Assembly (NCBI RefSeq): GCF_024586455.1 | Contig: NC_065921.1 | Coordinates: forward strand, 24,928,635-24,992,634 | Reading direction: 5' to 3' | Length of the DNA: 64,000 nt | Source: Bactrocera neohumeralis | Taxonomy: Eukaryota > Arthropoda > Insecta > Diptera > Tephritidae | Shown: piece by piece, positions 11,231-20,874 of the stretch | Layout: every line of letters begins with the position of its first letter | Position numbering within the stretch: the first letter of the stretch is position 1 | Notes under the pieces: model-generated | What the model was told of the DNA's origin: nothing | Seen by the model: the letters and a program-made list of their open reading frames with translations, nothing else | The model's database searches: none | Made by a program: the position numbers and the translations under genes

Positions 11231-12550
11231 ACTCAATTAGTGTCTGCTATTTTTATTTACACTTCGTTTGCTCCGCTTCTCTCCTCACTGCATCCAAAAA
11301 CAGGTGCGGCCACTCATACACACCAACATTAATACAACATAATATATTTCCGATGCAAGTTTTTGCTCTCCCGGCGATAACCACACATATACTTGCCCAT
11401 ATATCCACACATGTATGTACATATGTATGTGGTTGGCCGCCAGGGTGCCACACGATTGACATTTTATTGGCAGGTAATTTCGTCAACTTGCCTGTTGCAC
11501 ATTGAACTTCTGCAGCCTCGACAACACACACACACACACTTCGTATTATTGATGATAATGCTTGTTGTATTGGTTGTTGTTGCTCTCGTATTGGCGATTA
11601 TTTTGCCATTTCTCAAACAGCGTTGTCTGCCAATAACGTTGCAACGAAATTCAATTTCACTACCGATTTTATAGTGAGTGCGTTTTTTTCTTGAATATAT
11701 TTAATATACATACATATGTATATAAATATATATAGATACATACATACATAAGTAATCGCGCGTGTGTGTGAAAGTGTTTTTTATAAGCATTTTTTTAGTT
11801 TCTCAACGCCAAGTGCAAAGCAGCAAATTGAAATTAGCAACAACAAAAACAAAAATAACAGCAACAGCAACAACAAAAAAGCAAGCTTTTCAAGTCAAAC
11901 GCGGAAAGCGCGCTATTTACAGGCTACAGGCGTTCACCGACACGACACCACCTCGGCCAGCCGGGTCTTTCGCGTTCGTTCAACTGCGTCACAAATAAAT
12001 ACTTCGCCTATATATATGTACATATGTATGTATGAATGTACTTACTACATGTGTATTTTTTATGAACAACTTTTTTCTCTGCTTCTTTCCGCATCATTTT
12101 CGTTTATTTGCTATTGATTGATAAGCGGCAAATTGGCTAACGCAGCCGTTAAACGCTTTTCGTTAAAGCCGATAAAAGTGCTCCGCAGTTTTGTTCTTGT
12201 TCGTGTTCGCAAATTGAATTGTTCCGAGCAGTTGTGAGTGTGTGTGTGTGTGCATGTGTTCTTCAATGGACTGCGGAAGAGATAGTTAAGGCATTCGCTG
12301 GCGTTTAATGTTTTATTACGCACCTTATCACATTTAGCTGACGATTATTGACCCGACAGGAAAATCAGCGTGGTTTTGAAGTGATGAATTTCACTGCATT
12401 GGCATTTGCAATGTTGAGTCAGGTTATGTGCGATTGAAATGGTGGACCAAGTTGAAGTTAGACGCCATGAAAAAGTTAATTTTGTTTGGGTGCCGAGTTG
12501 AGTAAGGGATATACCAGGCAGCAGTGTAGCCTTTTTGATAATATATTTAT
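11231..12550. other. Intronic sequence with microsatellites, no gene supported
   Basis: Contains a short CA run near 11521, a CATA/TATG block at 11703-11755, a CAACAAAAACAAAAATAAC-type stretch near 11840-11880 and a TG run at 12236-12252. Open frames of 70-146 codons cross these runs in several frames at once, which indicates simple sequence rather than coding. Confidence 0.45.
11703..11755. repeat. CATA/TATG microsatellite block
   Basis: ATACATACATATGTATAT followed by TAGATACATACATACATAAG. It is a member of the palindromic tetranucleotide family found through the window. Confidence 0.75.
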
Positions 12551-12554
12551 AAAA

Positions 12555-12880
12555 AAACAAGAAAAATTGCTAAGCCGAGGCCAAATAAAAACGTTTTCTA
12601 TACAAGAACTTCATCGCCATCGTTCAGTTTGTGTGACAGCCATATGTTATAGGGATCCGATCTGAACTGTTTCATCAGAGATTGCATTGCCTTAGGCAAT
12701 AACCCATACCAAATTTCGTTAAGAAATCTCGTCAAATGAAAAAGTTTTCCATACAAGTACATGACTCCGATCGTTCGGCTTGTATGTTGGCTATATGCCA
12801 AATCGATCCAATCTGAATAATTTCCTGCGAGGTTGCACCGTTGTCTCGGACAATAATCTATACCCAATTTCTTAGCTTGA
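12555..12880 (-). mobile_element. DINE-1/Helentron-like fragment
   Basis: The left end ACAAGAAAAATTGCTAAGCC is the reverse complement of a DINE-1-type 3' end. Inside are two degenerate copies of the central repeat, with the pairs TTTTCCATACAAGTACATGA and GGCTTGTATGTTGGCTATAT. It has no coding capacity; the open frame over it is a by-product of the repeat. Confidence 0.65.
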
Positions 12881-13438
12881 GCTTGAAAAAGTCAAAAGTG
12901 AGAAGGTACGAGGTAATGACCATTAACCAATGATTGATTATAATTATGATCAGTTTCAAAAACTCTCTTATCCCAGTTCGCTTACAACAAAGCAAAGAAG
13001 AGTGTTTTGGCAATAAGTAATTCTCGAACTAGTTGCTTACGTTTTGTTTGTAAAATGAAACATCTAAAGCTCTAGCATTGATTTTGTGGTATAGTCCTGA
13101 CAATGGCTGGATAGTTAATGATGCCGAGTAGGGAATATTTGATATAATGTTGCTGATATTGGTTTAGCAATGAAACACAGCCACTTGTCCCATAAAACTG
13201 ATTGGCGTAAGAGATTGGATCCCTTCCTAAATCAAGTGATCAACACAAATTGATTTCCGGTCGGTATATAATTCGGTATATAATTCTGGTATGTTGATGA
13301 TAACAAGACACAAATTTTATAAAAGCAAAATCTAATGACCCCTTCTATATAAAGGTTCCGTCAAAATTGTGATCAGGGCTAGTTTTCTTAAGAAATTGTG
13401 GTTAATTTAGTTTTTCTTTTATGAGTAAGTTGAAGACT
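12881..13438. other. Intronic sequence without recognised feature
   Basis: AT-rich, with no open frame of note and no match to the repeat families recognised elsewhere in the window. Confidence 0.4.
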
Positions 13439-13620
13439 TTGTCCGGAAAGTAATAGGACTGAGTCGATTTAAAAAAAAATTATTGAACCAACACAATTCT
13501 TTAAAAACTTTCAAAATAGGCTCCTTCTGCGCCGAATCCAAGCATTGAAGACGTCACGGAAGCCATTCTCCGGAATAGCCTTGAGAGGTAGCTGTTCACA
13601 AGAAAGGCGATGTGAGCTCT
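13439..13620 (-). mobile_element. DD34D mariner, 3'-end fragment
   Basis: Begins with the terminal repeat TTGTCCGGAAAGTAATAG, then CTGAGTCGATTT and AAACTTTCAAAATAGGCTCC. This is nearly identical to the left ends of the copies at 56372 and 59653. It retains only the C-terminal coding end and stops after about 180 bp. Confidence 0.8.
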
Positions 13621-13649
13621 CGTCCTACTAATATACCATATGTATATGT

Positions 13650-14700
13650 ACAGGGTTTCCAATAGGGATGATATGATTTCTAAGTGTCGTTTCGGTCATT
13701 TTTATTATGTCATGATCTGTAGTTTTTTTCATTGCGTTCAGTAATGTTTACAATTTAATCATGGAAAGATAAGTATACTCAAGATCAACATTTACAAATT
13801 ATTAAAATTTTACATTTTTTTACAAAATGCTCGAAATAATGAAAATATGGCTGAAGATCAAAATTCGTCGATTCCAAGACGTTCCCATTGGGAATGTCTC
13901 AAACCACAACCTGGCGGTTTTTGAGAAAGGATTTGGGCTTGTATCCGTATAAAAATGTTCTCACTCAAGAACTGAAGCTGTTGGACCACCATAAACGATG
14001 TGAACTTTGTTGATTTTGCCTTGGAAAAACTTAAAAACGTTAACGATTTTTTTAAGAAAATCATCTTCTCCGACGAGGCTCACTTTCATCTGAGTAGTGT
14101 GATAAATAAAAAAAACTGTTGATTCTGGTGCGTGAAAATACACAAATTATTCATGAACAACCATTACATTCATCTAAAATGACAGTTTGGTATGATGTTT
14201 GGTCTGGTGGAATCATTGGTCCGTATTTCTTTTGAAATGAAGCTGGTGACACCGTTACTTTCAATGGAGAGCTGTATAGATCGATGATAACCGACTTTTT
14301 ATAATGGCAATTGACAGAGGTTGTTCTTGGTAACATCTGGTGCCAACAAGGTGAGGGTACGTTCTACACAGTACGTGCAACAACCGAATTTTTGCGAGAA
14401 AAGTTTGGAGATTCGATTATTTTAAGAAATTGTGACTTTGAATGGCCTCCAAGAAGTTGTGATTTAACACCATTAGACTACACTAGTAGGATTCTACTAC
14501 TAGTGGGAGTTATTTGAAGTCATTGATCTTTAGCCATAAACCAGACCGTTTTTAAGCTTTAGAAGGCAATATTGAAGTGATGTAGTGGAAAAAGTACTCG
14601 AAAATTGGGTTCATCGAGTTCGTTCCTGACAAAGAAGTCGTGGAGGCCCATTTGAATGATATAACAGAACTTAATTGTATCGATCACACTAAACTAAAAA
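13650..14700 (+). pseudogene. Rosa-like (DD41D-type) mariner transposase, decayed copy
   Basis: A + strand transposase is readable across three frames. In order: an HTH-region trace (DQHLQIIKILH, near 13777); RRSHWECL; FVDFALEKLKNVNDFFKK followed by IIFSDEAHFHLS, the first catalytic Asp block, near 14060-14095; MTVWYDVWSGGIIGPYFF; YRSMITDFL; and WCQQGEGT, where the second catalytic Asp is replaced by Gly. WPPRSCDLTPLDY then keeps the third Asp. Multiple stops break it. It diverges more from the other rosa copies than they do from each other, so it may be a separate older subfamily. The left end near 13650 has no clear terminal repeat. Confidence 0.8.
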
Positions 14701-15177
14701 GTTCCTTAACAATCTTATTGGAAAACCCAAAAAATGTACATTTGAGCCTCGCAATCTTCAAGCTATACAACTATCGTTCTTATGGACTTCCGCAGACGGA
14801 TTTTAAAAACTGTAGACCTCCACAGTTGAACTTGATATCCGCCGAGAAATCTACTCCAGCAATGACTTGCCACACATTTTCTCTATCTATTATATGTAAG
14901 CATGTGTTTGTATATAATGCAACTCTGCTCCAATGAGGCGCTCGCTGCAACAAGTACTTCTACGAATCTATAACGAATATTTGCAATAATAAAGCACTTG
15001 TCTTATGTGTACACAAAACTAACAACAACAACATCGGCAACTGATGCATACGCTTGTTGATCGCCCACGCTCCATCGAGCAGCGCAGTCGCCGAAAAGGG
15101 CTAAACACACACACACACACATACATACAAAATATAAATTTTCATTGAAGTAACTTTCAATAAAGCAGACGGACACA
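14701..15177. other. Intronic sequence; right part resembles a 5' UTR
   Basis: Positions 14936-15177 contain ACAACAACAACATCGGCAAC, a CA run (15104-15122) and an AT-rich leader before the ATG at 15178. This is a composition common in fly 5' UTRs. No promoter motif at a convincing spacing was found. Confidence 0.35.
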
Positions 15178-15290
15178 ATGAAAAGCGAGATTGGCGCAGA
15201 TGAAAAGATTGCAATTGTGGATCCGGCGATAGAATGCAATAGACTCAATTGTTTGCTAGATTTAGCACAGCGGCATGCTGATGCTTCTAT
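15178..15290 (+). CDS. Candidate first coding exon of an unrecognised nested gene
   Basis: ATG in a good fly context (GGACACAATG) opens a 37-codon frame that runs straight into a perfect donor, GTAAGTACTA, at 15291. The peptide reads MKSEIGADEKIAIVDPAIEC then NRLNCLLDLAQRHADAS. It is an acidic, balanced composition without the Phe/Tyr/Cys bias of the chance frames around it. The exon would end in phase 2, which does not fit splicing to the phase-0 Amph intron, so it would belong to another gene or isoform. No continuing exon was identified, and I do not recognise the protein. A chance ATG plus donor remains possible. Confidence 0.33.
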
Positions 15291-15299
15291 GTAAGTACT

Positions 15300-16099
15300 A
15301 AGAAATGGCAAGCGAAAAGCTGCAAGCAGAAACACTGAGAAAAATATTAAAATATATACATACATATATATATGTATGTATCAATTATTTACACATAACG
15401 CAGCACCCGGCGGAAATTTCTATGTGTGTACGAGTATGTGCATATGTGTTTATATGTATTTGTCTCTAGGTGCGTGCAGCTGTATGTATGACAGTTAGTA
15501 TTAGAAGTCGCAGAGCGCGCAAAAATTACTTTGCTTGCTTGTATGTGTGATTCTATGTATGTATGTATGCGACTTTGTAACCAATAGAAGTTTGTTTTTG
15601 TCCCTGTGTGTGTTTGTGTGTGTGTGGGTGCAGCAGACTTTTAATTTTTCCCTTTTGTTGTCCCCCAAAAATAATGTGAAACTTAATTTATATATTATAT
15701 ATAAATATACATATGCATATACATATGTATATGTATGTTTGTATGTGTGTATGTGACGTTTTGGGTGCTGGCCAACAGCGAAATGGCAAATGGCCGGCAG
15801 TTCGTTATAAAAATAGCGTCACAAATGTACGGCCCGACGGTTAAACACAAGCGCAAAAAATTCCTAGTGTGTTTGAAATGAATAGCAACAAAAACAAATC
15901 AATAAATAAATAAATTATTGTATAAATAAATAAATTGTGGAAAAATGAGATAAATAAATATAAATCTGATAAATCTGCGATTTTGCTGTGCTAATCATAG
16001 ATTTCTACTTTGCTATTTTCGCAAGTAATTTTTTTTGTTCGATACAAAATCAACAGCTGTTCAAACAATGCATGTTTGTATGTAAAAATGTACGCGGGT
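15300..16099. other. Intronic sequence, microsatellites and AAATAAAT-rich tract
   Basis: Holds TATG/CATA runs near 15358-15380 and 15700-15750, a TG-rich run near 15605-15632, and an AAATAAATAAATT tract at 15899-15960. A TATAAAAA motif at about 15806 sits in a GC-richer patch (15760-15850) but has no convincing initiator. Confidence 0.4.
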
Positions 16100-17060
16100 G
16101 GTCCAATGACTCATTAGGCAGCAAATGAAAAACCAAAATTATAGAAAAATGTTGATATATTTCTCAACACAGACTTCTTTTAGCTCGATACCATGACTCC
16201 AACTGAGCAAAAAACTGTCTGGAGGTCTTCAAAGTAGCACTCTGTGACGGCCATAATCACAGGTCTGTCCGGTGCGTTACTTTTTGAAGCTTAGAAGCAA
16301 AAAGTGAACGCTAAAGAACGTGTCAGATGGTGCTGAAGATTAGAGTACGAACTCAAGTTTGACCAATTTGGCGATGGCGGTGGTGTGAACTGAAGCATTG
16401 TCATGAAGGAAGAGCACTATTTTTCTACGGACCGTCCTAAGTCCAATAATTCTGCATAGTAGAGTTCTATGGTGTTTTTTTCCTTTTCCAGGTAGTCGAA
16501 TCCCAGAAACCGTAAGCTTTCCGGCTGATAACGCAGTTTTCGCCTTCCTCGGACCGTGTGCGCCGATAAAGTCCAATATTTCGATTGTTTTGTGGTCTCT
16601 AGTGTGTGTCAGTTTAACCATGTTTGGTAGACGATCGCCAAACGATGCAGAAAAGCCTTCAAATCGACTGATAGGACAGTTTTCGCCTTCCTCGGACCAT
16701 GTTCGACGGCAAAGTCCAGTATTTCGATTGTCTAGTGCTTGTCAGTGGATTAATGTTTAGTAGACGATCACCAAGCGATGCAGAAAATCTTTCAGATCGA
16801 CTGATAGAACAGTTTCCTCGGAATATGTTCGACGATAAAGTCCAATATTTCGATGGTTTTGTGGTCTCTAGCATATGTCAGTGGATCCATGTTTGGTAGA
16901 CGATCACCGAGCGATACAGAAAATCTTTCGTATCGGCTGTGAAATAGCCTTCCGGTTTGACTTGTTAATTGAAGTGAGCAAACGCGGCACCTAACGCGCC
17001 AATAGCTTTCTCATACCCAATATTTCTTGCAGTATATGATTCACGGCGTCTATTAAGATA
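16100..17060 (-). pseudogene. DD34D-type mariner remnant with internal tandem amplification
   Basis: Reading the - strand from the right, LGMRKLLAR, a stop, then VPRLLT (near 16975-17030) is the helix-turn-helix/linker block of mariner. Next come about three tandem copies of the segment around the first catalytic region (16560-16940). Then GAHGPRKAKTALSAGK, RRKIVLFLHDNASVHTTAIA with the second catalytic Asp near 16390, and a C-terminal trace GIELKEVCVEKY near 16190. The region between HDNA and the C terminus is shortened and lacks the third Asp block. Many stops are present, so it is not functional. Confidence 0.78.
16562..16945. repeat. Tandem repeat, about 2.8 copies of a 126-143 bp unit
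   Basis: The motif AAAGTCCAATATTTCGAT recurs at 16568, 16711 (one change) and 16837. Each is followed by a TGTCAGT word and TAGACGATCGCCAAACGATG-like sequence. Spacing is 143 then 126 bases. The unit is a piece of the mariner coding region, so the amplification arose inside the transposon. Confidence 0.85.
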
Positions 17061-17132
17061 CATACATACATATGTACCTACTGTATCAGCCATCTCGCGC
17101 AATTTCAAGTAAATTGTTTGCCAATATGAGAT

Positions 17133-17232
17133 GTTGTTGTAGCGGAAGAACTCTGCCGAGTTGACAGTCCTTGGGCGGATAAATATCTGGGTCCGTTCCG
17201 GTCACGTAGAACCGACTGTCGTGGGAACGGTG
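17133..17232 (-). mobile_element. Short (CAA)n-type repeat
   Basis: Reverse orientation: TGTTGTTGTAGCGG at the left, CTCTGCCGAGTTGACAG, CCTTGGGCGGATAAATAT, GGGTCCGTTCCGG and GACTGTCGTGGGAACGG at the right. It is the same block order as the copy at 8461, reversed. Confidence 0.7.
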
Positions 17233-17599
17233 TCGATATAAGATCGTGGACTTTTGTTACGTTCTCCTTCTTAGTTGTTGTTTTCGGGGATCTGGACGTG
17301 GTTTATCTAAAATCAAGTTCGAATCACTTTAAAACTGCTTAAAACAAGTTTGGCGGTCGCTAGGGCAGGATAAGAGTTATCGTACACAGTTTTCGAGCGC
17401 TTTTGAACGCACTACGCCATTTTCCTACCAAAAATTATAATCAAATCATCGGCCGATAATTATATTCTTATATTTTCTAAAATCTGCGTACACGATGTCT
17501 TCCCTATGAGTTTTAAAAATAATTACGAGTTGGATTCATTTGTGAAAGTAAACATCTACGAGACCTGACAACACCTGATAGTAAATCGCCTTTGTGTCC

Positions 17600-17732
17600 G
17601 TTGTTGTTGTTGTAGCTGCAGAAAACATTGCTGCAGGAATTTCGAGGAATGGTGCCGAGTTGACCGACCTTAACCGGACAAAAATCCGGGTCCGTTCCGG
17701 TTACTTAGTTCTGACTGTCGTGGCAACTATTG
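17600..17732 (-). mobile_element. Short (CAA)n-type repeat with TTG run
   Basis: Starts with a GTTGTTGTTGTTGTAGC run, then TGCCGAGTTGACCGACC, GGACAAAAATCCGGGTCCG, GGTTACTTAG and CTGACTGTCGTGGCAAC. It carries a variant insert (GAAAACATTGCTGCAGG) after the TTG run that is also seen, degraded, in the copy at 30002. Confidence 0.7.
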
Positions 17733-18000
17733 GCTTCGAGGCCTTGGCGGGTGGTGCGACTATAAATCCTTATTGTTATTATCAGACCACCCTCGTATGT
17801 ATGTATGTCGGTATTTATGTATGTGTCTGTATGCACTCAACTTCTTACATAAACACAAATTAACTCGAAATGCCCCCTCTGTTGCAATACGATGCACTCA
17901 CTATCTTTTGCTATTTTCATTTATTTATTTACTTTTCCTATTATACCAAAATTTCATTTGGCGTATTTTGTGCATTTTGTGCGTTCCACTTTTATTTATT

Positions 18001-18170
18001 AGCTCATAATTCGCGCCGCATTGGAAATAGCTCAAGTTTTTGATGATTATTTGCTGCTCGGCTGGTTGCAACGCCGTGCCATCGGCTTTGATGAGCTCAC
18101 TGATGCGCGCCTGATGTACTGCTGATGCTGTGATTCGTTGCGATTCCAGCCACATAAACACGCACACATT
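18001..18170 (-). other. GC-rich patch with open frames on both strands, possible exon
   Basis: On the - strand from about 18147 a frame reads MWLESQRITASAVHQARISE, followed by about 40 more residues of ordinary protein-like composition. A GTGAGC donor-like site lies inside it near 18092-18097. On the + strand an acceptor-like TTATTTATTAG is followed by a 40-codon open frame to a TGA. Both cannot be right and neither matches a protein I recognise. With the initiator cluster just upstream on the - strand (18290-18370), this could be a 5' exon of a reverse-strand gene. Confidence 0.25.
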
Positions 18171-18289
18171 TACACACTTGTGTGGTTGTATATCGGCGCG
18201 CCAATAAGCTGTTATTGCTTTTCAATTGAATTAGCCAACAACACGCCGAAGTAATGTTTGAATTTTGTTTATGCGCTGGATCACACGGG

Positions 18290-18480
18290 CGGTCGACTGG
18301 ATGAGTAACTGACGAACTGACGCTGAGCGCCAACTGTCGGCCGAACTGACTGTTCGTCGGACCGCGGCTGGCTGCTTGTCGGTTGTGTGGGTAGTACAGT
18401 GTAGTTGCTGTCCAATTGATGGAACGAATGACGTGTGGTCAATTGAGTGGAAAATCGTGCATTGAGCAATCAAACGAAAC
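18290..18480 (-). promoter_or_regulatory. Promoter-like GC-rich patch with TCAGTT initiators (reverse strand)
   Basis: On the - strand three exact TCAGTT words, matching the fly initiator consensus TCAKTY, occur within about 45 bases (18305-18350), in a locally GC-rich stretch. No downstream promoter element at +28 to +32 and no TATA box was found for any of them. This is suggestive only. Confidence 0.28.
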
Positions 18481-18522
18481 AGCCATATGCAACAAGTTAC
18501 ATTGTAGCAATGTTGTGAGCTA

Positions 18523-18563
18523 TGTAATATATGTACATATGTACATATGTATGTATGTATGTT
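18523..18563. repeat. ATATGTACATATGTA/TATG microsatellite
   Basis: ATATGTACATATGTACATAT followed by GTATGTATGTATG. It is self-complementary and of the same family as other blocks in the window. Confidence 0.75.
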
Positions 18564-18739
18564 TGTGGTTATAAATTCTTTTGGTGAATTAAAAGAAAGA
18601 TACAATTTCATTGCATTTTTGATATTTTTTTTGCCTCAGCAACATGTGTCATAAGTGAACATCAGAGTTTTGTAGATCGAACGGTTGTTTGTTAGAACTT
18701 AGAAGATTTGTGGTGATATTGAGTCAGAACGACGAGTCG

Positions 18740-18821
18740 TTCGTCGGACACAAATTTTTATCCCGCCAAGGACTGTCTACTCGGATTAATTCTGCCGCTA
18801 CAACAACAACAACAACAACGA
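18740..18821 (+). mobile_element. Short repeat copy with (CAA)n tail
   Basis: CGGACACAAATTTTTATCCC, GCCAAGGACTGTCTACTCGG, ATTCTGCCGCTACAACAAC and a CAA run ending at 18819. The 5' half is missing. Confidence 0.7.
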
Positions 18822-18914
18822 GCCATCAGGTTTTGCGGCGTTATCTTTGTCGGCATCCAGGGACTAAGTAGACCTGATAACTTGATCTGATAACTTGAGT
18901 TGTGTTGATGAAAC

Positions 18915-19629
18915 TTGGTTTAGTTAGGTTAATTTATAGGGCTCATCCACGGACCAAAAGTGACGCAGAAGTTCACTTGGACCGCTGTGAACGCTGGTCT
19001 TTTTTAGTTCCCAAAACTTCTAGATATGGATTACCAGACATATATATGTAGATCGAAGAATACTTTTGAGATTACCATTCATTTATTAAGGGTTCGCCGA
19101 AGGTGTCTCTTTCGAGATGATTTCATTTCGCCTTCCTCCCTACAGCTTAGACAATTGGCATCCGACAAGACATGTATGAAGCTATTGGCCAGTTAGAACA
19201 ACTACCATTGCTAGAAGAACCTCCGAACTAGAATCTCTTCCATTCCACACTGGGCTAGAGGAGTCTCACAACCGTCTAAATTTTGGTTGTTCTATCCTTA
19301 CCGCATATGTGCTTATTGAACAATGTGCAGTCAGAGCAGCTACCATTGCTAGAAGCAAATAATTCAGAGGATCTCTTCCATTCCACACTGGGCTAGAAAA
19401 TCCCACATCCGTCCAAGTTTTGGTTGTTGACCAGCGCTTGCCAAGCTCACCGGGTGTCCATAGATGCAACGACAGAGCTCCAGGAGACAATGGAGTATGG
19501 AATCGTTGCCAATCTGATCATCTTTGCAGTTTACAGCGATCCCGCTTTGACCAGGCACTCGAACAAGCACTTCGGAGCATCTCTCCTAATCTCTTGCTAT
19601 CTTCATGGCAGACATCTCCGCTAGGTAAA
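18915..19629. mobile_element. Probable retrotransposon-derived sequence with internal duplication
   Basis: TTTAGTTAGGTTAATTTATA and GGGCTCATCCACGGACC near 18920-18955 resemble the 3' tails of fly non-LTR elements, compare 52374. A segment of about 90 bases is present twice with spacing 138 (19204 and 19342): ACCATTGCTAGAAG, then CTCTTCCATTCCACACTGGG, then TTTTGGTTGTT. The right part is open in two frames but I do not recognise the product. It abuts a reverse-transcriptase C-terminus at 19630. Confidence 0.4.
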
Positions 19630-19957
19630 GTTGGTGGAAGGTTCTGCTGAAGATTAATGGTTCTTTACGCATTGGCAACGGCGAATACCGCAGTCGATGG
19701 AACGTTGAACTGTACGAGATATACGACGACATGGACATAGTTCAGCGAATTAAAAGACAGCGGCTACGCTGGCTAGGTCATGTTGTTCGTATAGACGAAA
19801 ACACTCCAGCTCTGAAAGTATTCGACGCAGTACACGCCGGAGGAAGCAGAGGAAGAGAAAGACCTCCACTCCGTTGGAAAGACCAGGTAGAGAAGGACCT
19901 GCCTTGGCTGGGAATTTCCAATTGGCGCCACATTGCAAAAAGAAGAAACGACTGACG
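19630..19957 (+). pseudogene. Non-LTR retrotransposon ORF2 C-terminal fragment
   Basis: The + strand frame reads NVELYEIYDDMDIVQRIKRQ, RLRWLGHVVRIDENTPAL, PPLRWKDQVEKDLPWLG and ISNWRHIAKRRND to a stop. This is the conserved C-terminal tail of endonuclease/reverse-transcriptase ORFs of fly non-LTR elements. The polymerase domain itself is absent, so this is a 5'-truncated copy, the usual result of failed target-primed reverse transcription. It is less decayed than the other LINE pieces, with an open frame of over 100 codons. Confidence 0.8.
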
Positions 19958-19959
19958 CG

Positions 19960-20340
19960 CGGTTGTAAACTCGGTTATAATCGCGTAAGCGGTGTCTACG
20001 ACTGTAAAGAAGTTTTCTTGTTTTATTTATTTATTCGTTATTATTATTTTTTTAATTTGGTATTGTTTTTTCTTATTTTACTATATATTATATATATAAT
20101 ATATAATTTTTTTAATGTTTTTCATTCAACCAACTGATTCTATTTCTTCTATGTTTTACTTCATTTATACTGATGTCTGTATATCAGCCAAAAGCCAGTC
20201 TTTTCCACCTCCACTATTTTGACTCCACGCAAATCTCACAATTCCACGCGTTTGCGGTCGGTGACACAATACTGCCACAACGCCATGGCACCATGGCATT
20301 AAGGCGCGATGGCAGCGTCTAAACAAACCCAATATATTTT
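19960..20340. other. AT-rich sequence after LINE, no gene
   Basis: A T-rich and TATATAATATATAATTTT stretch (20030-20130) follows the LINE 3' end. The rest has no recognised feature. Confidence 0.4.
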
Positions 20341-20346
20341 GTCATA

Positions 20347-20649
20347 ATGGCAGCAGCAGTCAGCAGCAATTGCCATATTGTCGGTTGCGAAGTCGCAAGT
20401 GGGCGTTTTCGCTTTCCAAAAACAGATACGCAACTTATCGGTGGGAAGTCGAAGGCATCTGTTGTCATCCACAACAACAACCACACAGTAAAACCGAACA
20501 AGTTAAATAGCAAAGACGGCAACAAGTCGAAAAACCAACCAACTATTTATTGTTGCTGCTATTTGAATTGCGTTCCAATCAATGCACTGTGGGCCACAGT
20601 CAAAATGAGGGCTTTGAATAAGGTTTTGAAATGTCGATGTACCACATAA
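20347..20649 (+). other. Open frame of 100 codons, coding doubtful
   Basis: ATG preceded by TTGTCATA opens a frame beginning MAAAVSSNCHIVGCEVASGR, then Lys/Asn-rich sequence and a Cys-rich end. No acceptor or donor frames it well, I do not recognise it, and 100 open codons is within chance for a region this size. A GC-richer upstream patch (20220-20340) contains four ATGs in different frames, which argues against a simple start. Confidence 0.15.
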
Positions 20650-20874
20650 CTATGTATATGTGTATGTGTTGTGTAATTATTAGGTTTTGAAATTCAATTT
20701 CGATTATAGTATGAAGCAAATTTTGGGCAAAGTTTGCATTGAAAGATTTGAATATGAGAGAATTGAAATGAAATCTAAACTAATCTCACGTTGTTGAGAA
20801 TTTCAGATAATAATATTATATAATCGAAGCTAAGCTCAAATTTCTGTTAATTTCGGAAAATAGTAATTGAAAAT

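Noticed and set aside
11460..11480. Second possible joined acceptor-donor (TTATTGGCAG followed by GTAATT)
   Set aside because: The pyrimidine tract is weak and interrupted and the donor is poor; not comparable with the site at 37188.
11065..11505. 146-codon open frame
   Set aside because: It runs through the pentamer repeat and then ordinary intronic sequence; no homology, and the start lies in a dead mariner copy.
15003..15365. 120-codon reverse-strand frame rich in hydrophobic residues and a Cys/Val run
   Set aside because: The run is the CA microsatellite translated; it overlaps the better-supported + strand exon candidate.
15455..15475. TATTTGTCTCTAG followed by GTGCGT
   Set aside because: Short tract and a non-consensus donor inside microsatellite-rich sequence.
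15800..15850. TATAAAAA as a TATA box
   Set aside because: No initiator at about 30 bases downstream and no exon-like frame nearby.
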